Assembly (NCBI RefSeq): GCF_000744095.1
Contig: NZ_JQLI01000004.1
Location: 310,001 to 374,000, forward strand
Source: Cupriavidus necator A5-1
GTDB taxonomy: Bacteria > Pseudomonadota > Gammaproteobacteria > Burkholderiales > Burkholderiaceae
Direction: 5' to 3'
Length of the DNA stretch: 64,000 nucleotides
Under the pieces are notes generated by a model, which made no database searches, was not told the DNA's origin, and worked only from the letters and a program-made list of their open reading frames with translations. A program made the translations under genes and the position numbers. Shown piece by piece: positions 41,857 through 50,825 of the stretch (position 1 is the first letter of the stretch; each line of letters begins with the position of its first letter).

Positions 41857-43023
41857 TCAGGCCTTTTCCGCGGCGCCGCGAACCGGCAGCACGATCACGG
41901 CAGTGCCAGGCATCACGTTCTGCTCGCGCTGGTTGTAGGCCCAGGTCGTCAGCCGCACGACGTGCTGGCCATCGGCGTCGATCTCTTTGGCCTCCACGCG
42001 GCCGCCGAGGCGGACCACATCGCCGAGGTACACGTGCGCGCGGTACTGCGAGGTGGAAGCCTTCAGGAAGCCTGCGTCGCCCATCCAGTGGGTCAGCGAG
42101 TGGGTCTGCCAGCTGGTGCGCTGGATGCCGACGTCATATGCAATCTGCGCGCCCTGCAGTTGCGCCGCGTAGTCGTTGTAGTGAACCGAGTAGACAGGCT
42201 CCAGCGCATGCGTCTTCGGGTCCCGGAACGCCCACTTCGGATGCTTGCGATAGCGCCTGAGCGCGACCCCATGGGCCGAAACCCGGGGAATCGGCGCGGC
42301 GCCGGCGGCGATAAAAGCGATGAAGTCGGTCAGCCCGAGCGGCCCCTTGGTGATGACATCGATCTCGTCGCCTGCCTGCACATCATCCCAATAGCGCGGC
42401 GTTGCGCCGCGGGGATTCTCGGCCAGGATCTGCTCTTCGATGGCGGCGATCTCCGCTTCGGTCCAGGGGTGAGGCACGGTGATGGTGCGGGTCGCCGCGC
42501 GCTTTTGCATCTCGCCGCGCTCGAAGCGCATGCGCGAGCAGATGAAGGTGGCCACCAACTCGTCGTCTTGATTGCGATACTCCTGGCGCAAATAGTCCTT
42601 GATGCGTCGGCCGCCGAAGTTGCTGTCGTCAGTGGGGCCGTCAAAGCCGTCGAACGTCACCTTGGCGGTGATTTTGTCGCCCACGCGGATGTATCGGTCG
42701 AACGTAAGCTTGGTCTCGCAGTGGAAACCGCCGAGGCCAGGCCAGCCGACCTGAACCGAGCCGAGGCAGGCAAAGATGAAGCTGGGCGGCGCGACCAGTG
42801 TGCCGAGCGGCGACTTGGCCGCGTATTCGGCGTCCGTCCACAGCGGATTGTCGTCGCCAATGCCCTCGCAGAAGCGCAGGATCGCCAGCCGCGTCGCGTA
42901 CTCGTTATTCAGGCAGGCCTCGGTACGCAGCTGGGTGCCGATCAGAGCCCGCATGTCGTCAAGCATCTTGTCGGTGAACTTGCCCTTGGCAAGTTCCTTA
43001 GTAATGTTGGCTGTATCAGTCAT
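41857..43023 (-). CDS. Double hot-dog acyl dehydratase (FAS1-like dehydratase N-terminus plus MaoC-like C-terminus)
   Basis: 388 aa. The N-terminal hot-dog has GDDNPLWTDAEYA, APPSFIFACLG and DRYIRVGDKITA, as in FAS1/HTD2-like dehydratases. The second half, with YWDDVQAGDEIDVITKGPLG and LTHWMGDAGFLKASTSQYRA, is MaoC-like. Such proteins hydrate or dehydrate enoyl-CoA or mesaconyl-type CoA esters. AAAGGAG is just upstream. It is the first gene of the leftward operon, behind a promoter with paired IclR-type sites at 43162-43197 and a second pair at 43037-43072. Confidence 0.88.
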   Translation of the reverse strand: MTDTANITKELAKGKFTDKMLDDMRALIGTQLRTEACLNNEYATRLAILRFCEGIGDDNPLWTDAEYAAKSPLGTLVAPPSFIFACLGSVQVGWPGLGGFHCETKLTFDRYIRVGDKITAKVTFDGFDGPTDDSNFGGRRIKDYLRQEYRNQDDELVATFICSRMRFERGEMQKRAATRTITVPHPWTEAEIAAIEEQILAENPRGATPRYWDDVQAGDEIDVITKGPLGLTDFIAFIAAGAAPIPRVSAHGVALRRYRKHPKWAFRDPKTHALEPVYSVHYNDYAAQLQGAQIAYDVGIQRTSWQTHSLTHWMGDAGFLKASTSQYRAHVYLGDVVRLGGRVEAKEIDADGQHVVRLTTWAYNQREQNVMPGTAVIVLPVRGAAEKA

Positions 43024-43036
43024 GTCTGCTCCTTTG

Positions 43037-43072
43037 GTTCCTAATTACGAACGTCAGATCGTATATACGATA
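43037..43072 (-). promoter_or_regulatory. Paired IclR-type operator next to the dehydratase start
   Basis: GTTCCTAATTACGAAC (43037-43052) and GATCGTATATACGATA (43057-43072), both close to the palindrome GTTCGTATATACGAAC and offset by 20 bp. The first lies directly upstream of the ribosome site of the dehydratase gene, so it would block leader transcription or a proximal promoter. Confidence 0.65.
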
Positions 43073-43161
43073 GAGTACGAGGCTTGGAGAAATTTCGGCA
43101 TTAGGGTTTTCGCGGAGCCGATGGGAAAGCGATGGCGCTAGCGGTACTTTCGCTTAACATC

Positions 43162-43228
43162 GTTCGCATTTACGATACCTTCAGCGGATATACGATCCAA
43201 ATAAAGTGACACAAGAATCACTTTACAA
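43162..43228 (-). promoter_or_regulatory. Promoter and paired operator of the dehydratase-CoA operon
   Basis: On the minus strand, TTGTAA (43228-43223), a 17-bp spacer and TTTATT (43205-43200) resemble -35 and -10. Paired sites follow at once: CAGCGGATATACGATC (43182-43197) and GTTCGCATTTACGATA (43162-43177), offset by 20 bp. The arrangement matches the other promoters of the island. Confidence 0.55.
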
Positions 43229-43363
43229 GGCTGGCACGGGGTCGATTAGCTGAGGCCGCTGCGCAGGAATCCAGTCAGCGAGCATGTGTCCCGCTTTACC
43301 CCAAGGCGTCACGACATCTGCCGGACGACACCGTTTCTTTGTCGCGAAGCGCGGGCCGTTCCT

Positions 43364-43392
43364 GAAGAAAAAAGAAGCGGCTCAAGGGCCGC
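43364..43392 (-). terminator. Rho-independent terminator of the acyl-CoA dehydrogenase gene
   Basis: Read on the minus strand: GCGGC, loop CCTTGA, GCCGC, then TTCTTTTTTC. Stem and T-run lie just after the stop at 43415. Confidence 0.8.
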
Positions 43393-43414
43393 CAAAGTCC
43401 CGCCGGAGCAATGA

Positions 43415-45199
43415 TCAGTACAGATCTTCCGGGAGGGCGAGCATCAGGGTTGAGCCACCGACAATCGCGGTACGCAACGCCGATACCTGTGACAGGATGT
43501 GCTGCGCAAAGAAATGCGCAGTGGCGATCTTGGCAGCGTAGAAGTTTGGATCCTCGGCACGCTTCGCATCGGCCGCCAGCATGGCACGGCCAAACTGCCA
43601 GCCAGAAAACACGATGCCCCACAGCTTCAGGTAAGGCACGCTGCCGGCAAACACGGCGTTCGGGTCCAACTTGGCATTGGCCACGACAAACGCCACCACG
43701 TCTTCCAGCGCCGCGCGGCCCTTGGCCAGCTGTGCCTGCACCGCGGTGAACCCGGCGCAGCTGTGCTTGCCCAGCGCGGCCTCGGTCTCGGCGATCTGCG
43801 CGCAGATCGCGCGCGCCACGGCGCCGCCGTCGCGCACGGTCTTGCGGCCGACCAGGTCGTTGGCCTGGATCGTGGTGGTGCCTTCGTAGATCGGCAGGAT
43901 GCGGGCGTCGCGATAGTGCTGCGCCGCGCCGGTTTCCTCGATAAAGCCCATGCCGCCGTGCACCTGCACGCCCAGGCTGGTGACATCGATCGACAGCTCG
44001 GTGCTCCAGCCCTTCACCACCGGCACCAGGAATTCATAGAAGGCCTGGTTCTGCTGGCGCACGGCCTCGTCGGGATGCTGGTGCGCCGCGTCGCTGGCGG
44101 CCGTGGCCACGTAGGCAACGGCGCGTGCGCCCTCGGTCAGCGCGCGCATCGTCATCAGCATGCGCTTGACGTCGGGGTGGTGAATGATGGTGACCGCCTC
44201 GCGCGCCGAGCCATCGACCGGGCGGCTCTGCACGCGTTCGCGCGCATAGGCCACGGCCTGCTGGTAGGCGCGCTCGGACACCGCCACGCCCTGCATGCCG
44301 ACCGAGAAGCGCGCCGAGTTCATCATGATGAACATGTACTCGAGGCCGCGGTTCTCTTCGCCGACCAGCGTGCCAATGGCGCCGCCATGGTCGCCGAACT
44401 GCAGCACCGCGGTCGGGCTGGCCTTGATGCCCAGCTTGTGCTCGATCGACACGCAGTGCACGTCGTTGCGCTCGCCCGGGCTGCCGTCCGCGTTGACCAT
44501 GAACTTCGGCACGATGAACAGCGAGATGCCCTTGACGCCCTCAGGCGCAGTGGGCGTGCGCGCCAGCACGAGATGGACGATGTTCTTCGCCATGTCGTGC
44601 TCGCCGTAGGTGATGAAGATCTTGGTGCCGAACAGCTTGAAGGTACCGTCGCCCTGAGGCTCGGCGCGGGTGCGCACCGCGGCCAGGTCGGAGCCGGCCT
44701 GCGGCTCGGTCAGGTTCATGGTGCCGGTCCATTCGCCCGAGATCAGCTTCGGCAGGAAGGTAGCCTTCTGCTCATTTGAGCCGGCAGTCAGCAGCGCCTC
44801 GATGGCGCCGTCGGTCAGCATGGGACACAGCGCGAAAGAAAGGTTGGCACTGTGCAGCATCTCGTTGCAGGCGGTGGCAATCAGCTTGGGCAGGCCCTGG
44901 CCGCCGTAATCCTGCGGGTGCAGCACGCCCTGCCAACCGCCTTCGCCGAACTGTCGGAAGGCTTCCCTGAAGCCAGGCGTGGTGGTGACCACGCCGTCCT
45001 TCCAGCTGCTGGGGTCCAGGTCGCCGGCACGATCAAGCGGTGCGACGATCCGCTCATTGAACTTGGCGGCTTCTTCAAGCACGGCTTGCGCCACGTCCGG
45101 TGTGGCTTCCTCGTAGGCTGAAAGCTGGCAAATGTTTGCGAGGCCCGCTAGCTCGTTGAGCGCGAACAGCATCTCCTTCAGCGGCGCGCGGTAAGTCAT
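43415..45199 (-). CDS. Acyl-CoA dehydrogenase (long, DmdC-like form)
   Basis: 594 aa FAD enzyme. N-terminal helical domain; middle domain with TGTMNLTEPQAGSDLAAVRT and FGTKIFITYGEHD; C-terminal helical part with GVQVHGGMGFIEETGAAQHY and ARILPIYEGTTTIQANDLVG. The extra C-terminal domain of about 120 residues matches the subfamily that includes DmdC and many aryl or branched acyl-CoA dehydrogenases. It forms a 2,3-enoyl-CoA, the probable substrate for the neighbouring dehydratase. It lies between iclR and the dehydratase operon and has its own terminator. Confidence 0.93.
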   Translation of the reverse strand: MTYRAPLKEMLFALNELAGLANICQLSAYEEATPDVAQAVLEEAAKFNERIVAPLDRAGDLDPSSWKDGVVTTTPGFREAFRQFGEGGWQGVLHPQDYGGQGLPKLIATACNEMLHSANLSFALCPMLTDGAIEALLTAGSNEQKATFLPKLISGEWTGTMNLTEPQAGSDLAAVRTRAEPQGDGTFKLFGTKIFITYGEHDMAKNIVHLVLARTPTAPEGVKGISLFIVPKFMVNADGSPGERNDVHCVSIEHKLGIKASPTAVLQFGDHGGAIGTLVGEENRGLEYMFIMMNSARFSVGMQGVAVSERAYQQAVAYARERVQSRPVDGSAREAVTIIHHPDVKRMLMTMRALTEGARAVAYVATAASDAAHQHPDEAVRQQNQAFYEFLVPVVKGWSTELSIDVTSLGVQVHGGMGFIEETGAAQHYRDARILPIYEGTTTIQANDLVGRKTVRDGGAVARAICAQIAETEAALGKHSCAGFTAVQAQLAKGRAALEDVVAFVVANAKLDPNAVFAGSVPYLKLWGIVFSGWQFGRAMLAADAKRAEDPNFYAAKIATAHFFAQHILSQVSALRTAIVGGSTLMLALPEDLY

Positions 45200-45393
45200 C
45201 GGTTTCTCCTGTAGGTATTTGAAAAGCTATTCGTATTCGGGGTCTGGCGCGCTCGGAACTAGGTCAGGCTGGAGCTGCGATGAACCCGGGAGAGGTCATG
45301 GACATCGTCGGGTGTTTTTTGAGCGACAGTGCCGTTGCCGCTATAACGCTGGGGGGGTGAGGTCTGACTGGCTGGCTGGAACCGTGCGGCGTT

Positions 45394-46155
45394 TCAGATT
45401 GCTTCTCGCGCCACGCCGGTACGGCTTGCCCAGGCGTCGACACAATCGATCAACAATGCCTCAAGCTCCCGCTGGCGCGGCTGCATCTCGCGTGAGCGGC
45501 CCACAATCGTAAGCGCGGCCGCGGGCTGACCATCCCGGTTTGGGATGGTCGTTGCGATGGCGAAGCGGGAGCCGCTTTCGCGGATGTTGATGGCGATTCG
45601 CTTCTTCCGGATATCGTCGCGCTCTGAAAGAAATGCCTCAACCAGAGGTCTTTCCTCTAGTTGGCGACGACGCAGATATGCATCGAGCTCCGCGTCTGAG
45701 CGGGTGGCCAGCAATGCCTTCCCGCCCGCCGTGACCAGCAGCCTGCGGCGAATGCTGGTCCTGGCCTCGAACCCTACGATGTGGTCGCTTCCAGCATCCG
45801 CCACATAGATAAGGTCGTCTCCGGCGTGCACCCCGAGAAACACTGCCGCGCCCGCCTGCTCGTGCAGGGCAAGCAGGTCGCTTTGCGTCACCAGGCCGGC
45901 GCGCACATTACCGCTTGCCAGGGTTAATCCATAGACCGCAGGACCAAGGTAAAAGCGGTGCTGCTCCTCGTACAGCCACCCCTTTGCCAAGAGACCACGC
46001 AAGAAGCCGTGCACCGAACTCTTGGGCGCATCCATGACGCGAACCAGATCGGCCAGTGCCAGGCCCGGGTTGTAGAGAACTTCCTCGAGGATGCGCGTGA
46101 CGCGATCCACGGTTCGATGGGGATGCGGGACGCGCGTCGTTTTCAAGTCATGCAT
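45394..46155 (-). CDS. IclR-family transcriptional regulator
   Basis: About 253 aa from MHDLKTTRVP; starts at 46164 or 46188 are also possible. The N-terminal winged helix has RTVDRVTRILEEV, ALADLVRVMDAPKSSVHGFL and LLAKGWLYEE, and the IclR effector domain has LLVTAGGKALLATRSDAEL and PNRDGQPAAALTIVG. It sits centrally in the island and divergent from the porin. Its own promoter carries the same paired palindromes as four other promoters, so it probably represses itself and them until an aromatic or carboxylic effector binds (inference). Confidence 0.92.
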   Translation of the reverse strand: MHDLKTTRVPHPHRTVDRVTRILEEVLYNPGLALADLVRVMDAPKSSVHGFLRGLLAKGWLYEEQHRFYLGPAVYGLTLASGNVRAGLVTQSDLLALHEQAGAAVFLGVHAGDDLIYVADAGSDHIVGFEARTSIRRRLLVTAGGKALLATRSDAELDAYLRRRQLEERPLVEAFLSERDDIRKKRIAINIRESGSRFAIATTIPNRDGQPAAALTIVGRSREMQPRQRELEALLIDCVDAWASRTGVAREAI

Positions 46156-46211
46156 GGGGCTTCCCATCCGGACCGAGCGGCAGCCCATCGAAAGGCCATC
46201 GCTGCAATTTA

Positions 46212-46273
46212 GTTCGGATATAAGAACACAAGGACATATCGGCGAACTGTAGCGTGCTGGAGCGGCGTGTCAA
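46212..46273 (-). promoter_or_regulatory. iclR promoter with paired operator
   Basis: Minus strand: TTGACA (46273-46268), 16-bp spacer, TACAGT (46251-46246), a strong sigma-70 promoter. Operator GTTCGGATATAAGAAC at 46212-46227, with a weaker partner GGACATATCGGCGAAC at 46232-46247 offset 20 bp and touching the -10. Suggests autorepression. Confidence 0.65.
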
Positions 46274-46360
46274 GTCTTTCCTGCAACGCTGACTGTCTGG
46301 TACGCGGCCGTGGGCCCAAATGTCGCTCGTTTTAATGAAGGTCCATGCGGGATAACTCGA

Positions 46361-46423
46361 TTGACTTGGAGGCATCTCTGATCTATGGTTCGCACATACG
46401 ATCACGAGTTCGTAAAAAGGAAC
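46361..46423 (+). promoter_or_regulatory. Porin promoter with paired operator
   Basis: TTGACT (46361-46366), 17-bp spacer, TATGGT (46384-46389). Operators GTTCGCACATACGATC (46388-46403) and GTTCGTAAAAAGGAAC (46408-46423), offset by 20 bp, overlap the -10 end and transcription start. Confidence 0.7.
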
Positions 46424-46549
46424 GGAGCGCTACCTGAGGCATGCGCTTGGTGAAGCGCGGCAGGTGGTTGGTGTGGAGAAGCTAGTAGGGCCGTAGGGAC
46501 GAGGCGAAAGCTCGTTAAGTTTTAAGCAGACCAGGAGGAGACAAGAAGC

Positions 46550-47716
46550 ATGAAGAAGGTTAGCGTAGTGTTGGCGGCGCTCAGCGCGGCTTCGGGCGCT
46601 GCGAATGCGCAGAGCGTAACGCTGTATGGTGTTGTCGATACACCGATCGAGTTCGCCACTCACGTGGCGAGCGGTGCGCCCACGATTAATACATCGACAG
46701 GGGAAATCACGCAGCGGCCAGGCGGCAATCGATTCGCGATGGTTAGCGGCGGTGGCCTGTCCGGTTCCCGTTGGGGGATGCGCGGTACCGAATCTCTGGG
46801 GAACGGATTGAATGCGGTATTCACGCTCGAAAGCGGCTTTAGCGCGGACGACGGCAAGTCGTCCCAGGGCGGGCGGCTGTTCGGTCGCCAAGCGGCGGTA
46901 GGCCTGCAGCATGGGACTTATGGCACGTTGTCATTCGGGCGACAGTATGCAGCGATCTACGATGCTTTCTCGAACTTCACGCCGCTGGGCTATGCTCCGC
47001 TGTACGAGCCCTCGACCTACCTGTTGGGATCCTTCCGGCAAGACAACACCATCAAATATTCGGGCACGTTTGGGCCGTTGAGTACATATGCTCACTATAG
47101 CTTCGGCGCGGGACAGGGTACCCTTGGCGTCGTGCCCCTGGCCGGTGGCGGCAGTGGCGAATCGCCCGGGAACTTCCGGGATAACACAGCATATGGCGCA
47201 ACCCTGATCTATGCGTCAGGTCCGTTTGGCGTAACCGCAACCTACGACCAGTGGAATCCTGCCGTGACGGTTGGCAATCCCGGGCGCGCGAAGAAAGCGG
47301 GGGCAGCGGTCAGTTATAAGATCGGAGCAGCCAAACTGGTCGCCGGGTACCGGTGGGCAGACACCGTAAGTTCGACCGGTAATACCTTCCTCCGCGATGA
47401 CCTGTACTGGGTGGGGGCGAATTACGATGTGACATCTGCGCTTGTGCTCAAGCTTGGCTACTACTACGACAATCTCAAGGTTCTGCGCGTTGGAACCGCG
47501 ACGGCGGCAACAAATCCGGCGAACCCATGGCAGGTAAGCTTCCTCGCCGATTATTCATTCTCGAAGCGCACCGATGTGTACCTGACGATGGCGTACGTGA
47601 AGAACTCCGGGCTGAACTTCGATGCCTCGCCGACTGGATTCGCCTCCGGTTACTTCCTGGCGCAGGGGCGTAACAACCAGTTCGGGACGGCTATCGGCAT
47701 TCGTCACCGGTTCTGA
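46550..47716 (+). CDS. Gram-negative (OmpC-type) porin
   Basis: 388 aa with signal peptide MKKVSVVLAALSAASGAANA cleaved before QSVTLYGVVD, the standard opening of beta-proteobacterial trimeric porins. It has SGSRWGMRGTESLGNGLNAV and LFGRQAAVGLQHGTYGTLSF, and ends with the aromatic C-terminus GIRHRF. CCAGGAGGAGACAAGAAGC precedes the ATG. It probably admits the island's substrate through the outer membrane, since its promoter carries the shared operator pair. Confidence 0.95.
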   Translation: MKKVSVVLAALSAASGAANAQSVTLYGVVDTPIEFATHVASGAPTINTSTGEITQRPGGNRFAMVSGGGLSGSRWGMRGTESLGNGLNAVFTLESGFSADDGKSSQGGRLFGRQAAVGLQHGTYGTLSFGRQYAAIYDAFSNFTPLGYAPLYEPSTYLLGSFRQDNTIKYSGTFGPLSTYAHYSFGAGQGTLGVVPLAGGGSGESPGNFRDNTAYGATLIYASGPFGVTATYDQWNPAVTVGNPGRAKKAGAAVSYKIGAAKLVAGYRWADTVSSTGNTFLRDDLYWVGANYDVTSALVLKLGYYYDNLKVLRVGTATAATNPANPWQVSFLADYSFSKRTDVYLTMAYVKNSGLNFDASPTGFASGYFLAQGRNNQFGTAIGIRHRF

Positions 47717-47762
47717 CACCCGCGGTAACGGCACCGGCTTGGCGACAATCAGGCCGGACGAA

Positions 47763-47800
47763 GAAGGCGCGACTCTTGCATGTCGCGCCTTCTTTCTTTA
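47763..47800 (+). terminator. Rho-independent terminator after the porin
   Basis: A perfect 11-bp stem, GAAGGCGCGAC / GTCGCGCCTTC, with an 8-nt loop followed by TTTCTTTA. Confidence 0.92.
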
Positions 47801-47803
47801 CCA

Positions 47804-48184
47804 CCGCCAGGGACAGAGGCAGATCACGGTGAGGGCTAGCTGTCCCGCGGGGTCAGAGCGGGCGGCGCCTTGACACGCTGAGCCAGTCCAGGCAGCGGGT
47901 AGGCGTGGCAGCGGCGCAATGGAGCGGTCTCGTCGCTCACTGGCCGAGAAGTCCCGGTGCAGACCCTGAAGGCATTGCAGAGGAAGGTGTCGCGGCACGA
48001 CGGATTGTCGGCGGGGAACTTGCGATCCCTCCCGAAGTGCTCGGGCTGGGCGATGACTTGCCGGAGCCCCTTACTTCCACGGCCCAGGCGGGCGATCGAT
48101 AAGGGTCCCGACGGCGTCGCCGGCTGTCGTTGTCCGGAATCAGTGATGCCGCGCACGCGCCCGTGGCCGGCGGCGAACCCGCCT
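47804..48184. other. Intergenic region between porin and ABC importer
   Basis: About 380 bp between convergent genes. No gene, promoter or operator recognised. Confidence 0.35.
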
Positions 48185-49189
48185 TTAGGTTGCGGAGCTG
48201 TCTCGTGCGTTGCTGACGCCATCGGCGTGGGCAGGCGTTGCCGGCGCGGCCACATCAGTGCGGTTCCGCCGGGCGAGCCGGCCGGCAAACTCCCCGACAA
48301 TCCCGCGCGGCAGCAGCGTTACCACCAGAACGAAGACGGTGCCCTGAATGACCGGCATCCACTGGGCATAGCCCTGCAAGTGCGTCTGCAGGGACAGCAC
48401 GATACCGGCACCTGCCAGCGGCCCCAGGGCAGTGTTGATCCCACCTACCAGGGACATGAGAATGACATCGCCCGAGGTGGACCAGTTGACGTCTACCAGC
48501 GTTGCCACCTGAAACACGAGCACCTTAAGCGATCCGGCGAGGCCGGCGAGGGCCGCGGATTGCACGAAGGCGAGCAGCTTGTAGCGCCTGACCGCATAGC
48601 CCAGCGATACCGCACGCGCCTCGTTGTCGCGGATCGCACGTAACACCTGGCCGTATGGTGAGTGCGTGATGCGGTAGACCAGCATGAAAGCCAACGCGAA
48701 TACGATCAGCACAAAGTAGTAGAGGTTCTTGTCATCCGCCAGGTCGAACCAGCCGAGCACGCGGCCGCGCGGTATGCTGGACAACCCGTCATCGCCGCCT
48801 GTCATCGGCGCGGCGACGCATGCGTAGTAGAACATCTGTGCAAGGGCTAGCGTGATCATGGAGAAGTAGAGGCCCTGGCGCTGAATGGACAGGGCGCCAA
48901 CCACAAGGCCGGCGACCGCCGCAAATCCCACGCCGAGGAGGATCGCCACTTCGGTGGGCAGCAACCAGACCTTCAGTGCGTAGCCCGTGACATAGGCGGC
49001 ACCGCCGAAGAACAGCGCGTGGCCGAACGACAGCAGGCCGGTCTGGCCGAACAGCAGGTTGAAGGCGACGGCAAACAGTGCGAAGCACAGCAGCTTGGTC
49101 AGGAAGACAGGGTAGAGCGTGAGCGGTGCGAGTGCCAGCAGCAGGAAGAGGCCAGCGAACGCCGTCTTGGAGGTAAAGAGTCGCGGCAT
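48185..49189 (-). CDS. Liv-type ABC transporter permease (LivM-like)
   Basis: 334 aa with multiple TM helices (TAFAGLFLLLALAPLTLYPV, TKLLCFALFAVAFNLLFGQT) and the LivM signature GQTGLLSFGHALFFGGAAYV, plus RAIRDNEARAVSLGYAV in the cytoplasmic coupling loop. Inner-membrane component of a branched-chain-amino-acid-type importer; many such systems carry aromatic or carboxylic acids. Last gene of the leftward importer operon, 25 bp after the other permease. Confidence 0.92.
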   Translation of the reverse strand: MPRLFTSKTAFAGLFLLLALAPLTLYPVFLTKLLCFALFAVAFNLLFGQTGLLSFGHALFFGGAAYVTGYALKVWLLPTEVAILLGVGFAAVAGLVVGALSIQRQGLYFSMITLALAQMFYYACVAAPMTGGDDGLSSIPRGRVLGWFDLADDKNLYYFVLIVFALAFMLVYRITHSPYGQVLRAIRDNEARAVSLGYAVRRYKLLAFVQSAALAGLAGSLKVLVFQVATLVDVNWSTSGDVILMSLVGGINTALGPLAGAGIVLSLQTHLQGYAQWMPVIQGTVFVLVVTLLPRGIVGEFAGRLARRNRTDVAAPATPAHADGVSNARDSSAT

Positions 49190-49214
49190 GGATAACCTTC
49201 GGAATTTAAGGCGG

Positions 49215-50096
49215 TCAAGACTGTCGGCCGAACAGGCCGTTCGGCTTGAGCAGGATCACGGCGACCATGATCATGAAGATCACCACGCTCGACAGCGACG
49301 GAAAGTAGACTTTGGTCAGGCTTTCCAAAAGGCCGAGCGTAAAGCCTGTGACCACCGAGCCCAGGATGGACCCCATTCCGCCGATTACTACGACGGCAAA
49401 CACCGTGATGACAAGGCCGGATCCCATCGCCGGCCTGACCTGATCCATCGGCGCGGCCAGCACGCCGGCTATGGCTGCCAGCGCCACACCGATACCGTAT
49501 GTGAGCGTCATGAGCCGGGGAACGTTGATACCAAAGGCACGTACCAGCTCGCGATTGTCCGTTGCTGCACGCAAGCGTGCGCCCAGGCTGGTTCGCTCGA
49601 TCGCGTACCAGGTGCCCAGGCAAAGCACCAGCGAGGTACTGAGGACCCATGCGCGGTAGTAAGGCAGGAACATGAATCCCAGGTCGATGCCGCCCGGCAG
49701 GGGATTGTCATAAGGCATGCCGGAGGAGCCGTATGCAACCGACAGGAGCCCTTCGATGATCAGGGCCAGCCCGTAGGTCAGGAGCAGCTGATAGAGGTGG
49801 TCCATACTGTATAGCCGTCGCAGCAGCGTGCGCTCGAAAGCCATCGAGGCAAGGCCGATCATCAGCGGCACCAGCAATAGGGCTGCCCAGTATGGGACGC
49901 CCAGCCACGAAAGCAGTATCCAGGCGCCGAATGCTCCCAGCGCAAATTGCGCGCCGTGCGTGAAATTGATGACGCGCAGCATTCCGAAGATGACTGTCAG
50001 TCCCAGGCTCATCAGCGCATAGAAGGCGCCATTGATGAGGCCTAGTACGAGCTGGCTCAGCAGGGCCTGCAAGGGTATTCCAAATAGTTCCGTCAT
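49215..50096 (-). CDS. Liv-type ABC transporter permease (LivH-like)
   Basis: 293 aa. Family motifs LVLGLINGAFYALMSLGLTV and FGMLRVINFTHGAQFALGAF at the N-terminus, RLRAATDNRELVRAFGINV in the coupling loop, and FAVVVIGGMGSILGSVVTGF near the end. It forms the membrane channel with the LivM-like partner. It follows the LivF-like ATPase by 15 bp. Confidence 0.93.
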   Translation of the reverse strand: MTELFGIPLQALLSQLVLGLINGAFYALMSLGLTVIFGMLRVINFTHGAQFALGAFGAWILLSWLGVPYWAALLLVPLMIGLASMAFERTLLRRLYSMDHLYQLLLTYGLALIIEGLLSVAYGSSGMPYDNPLPGGIDLGFMFLPYYRAWVLSTSLVLCLGTWYAIERTSLGARLRAATDNRELVRAFGINVPRLMTLTYGIGVALAAIAGVLAAPMDQVRPAMGSGLVITVFAVVVIGGMGSILGSVVTGFTLGLLESLTKVYFPSLSSVVIFMIMVAVILLKPNGLFGRQS

Positions 50097-50111
50097 GTCA
50101 TGTTCCTTTGT

Positions 50112-50825
50112 CTACACGCCCAGGTAAGCCTGTAGCCGGTCGGGCTTCGCGCACAATTCCTCATTGCTCAACTGGTCCACCACCCGCCCGTGTTCGACCA
50201 CGTAATGGTGGTCGGCCAGTGTCATGGCGAAATCAAGGTTCTGCTCGACCAGCAGGATGGTGTAGCCGCGCTGCTTGAGCTCGCGCATGACGGTGCCGAT
50301 GTGTTCCACGATGACCGGCGCCAGACCCTCGGTCGGCTCGTCGAACAACAGCGTGCGGCAGCCGGTGCGCAGGATTCGTGCGATGGCCAGCATTTGCTGT
50401 TCCCCGCCTGATAAAGTTGTCCCGGGGCTGCGCGCGCGCTCCGCAAGCCTGGGGAAGAAGTTCAGTACCTCGCTGGTGCTGAGTCCGCCCTGTTGCAACA
50501 CGGGCGGCAGCAACAGGTTCTCGCACACGCTCAGCGACGGGAAGATGCCGCGCTCTTCGGGGCAGTAGGCGATACCAAGCGGGGCAATGCACTCCGGCTT
50601 CAATCCGATGGTTTCGGTCGCATTTACTTGTATGGAGCCACTGCGCCGTTGCAGCAGTCCCATGATTGCCCGCATGGTTGTGGTCTTGCCGGCGCCGTTG
50701 CGGCCAAGCATTGTTACCACTTGGCCCGCGGGCACCGTCAGAGTGACCCCATGCAATACATGTGAGGGACCGTAGTATCCGTGCAGATCGCGGATCTCGA
50801 TGGGGGCGCTGGAGAAAGAAGTCAC
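50112..50825 (-). CDS. Liv-type ABC transporter ATPase (LivF-like)
   Basis: 237 aa. Walker A GRNGAGKTT, signature LSGGEQQM, Walker B TLLFDEPTEG and the LivF-type VEQNLDFAMTLADHHYV. The GTG start overlaps the upstream ATPase stop by 4 nt (GTGA), a strong sign of translational coupling. Powers substrate import. Confidence 0.94.
   Translation of the reverse strand: MTSFSSAPIEIRDLHGYYGPSHVLHGVTLTVPAGQVVTMLGRNGAGKTTTMRAIMGLLQRRSGSIQVNATETIGLKPECIAPLGIAYCPEERGIFPSLSVCENLLLPPVLQQGGLSTSEVLNFFPRLAERARSPGTTLSGGEQQMLAIARILRTGCRTLLFDEPTEGLAPVIVEHIGTVMRELKQRGYTILLVEQNLDFAMTLADHHYVVEHGRVVDQLSNEELCAKPDRLQAYLGV

Noticed and set aside
45227..45244. Possible further operator (ATTCGTATTCGG) before the acyl-CoA dehydrogenase
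   Set aside because: Only one weak half-site, no GAAC partner and no second site 20 bp away.
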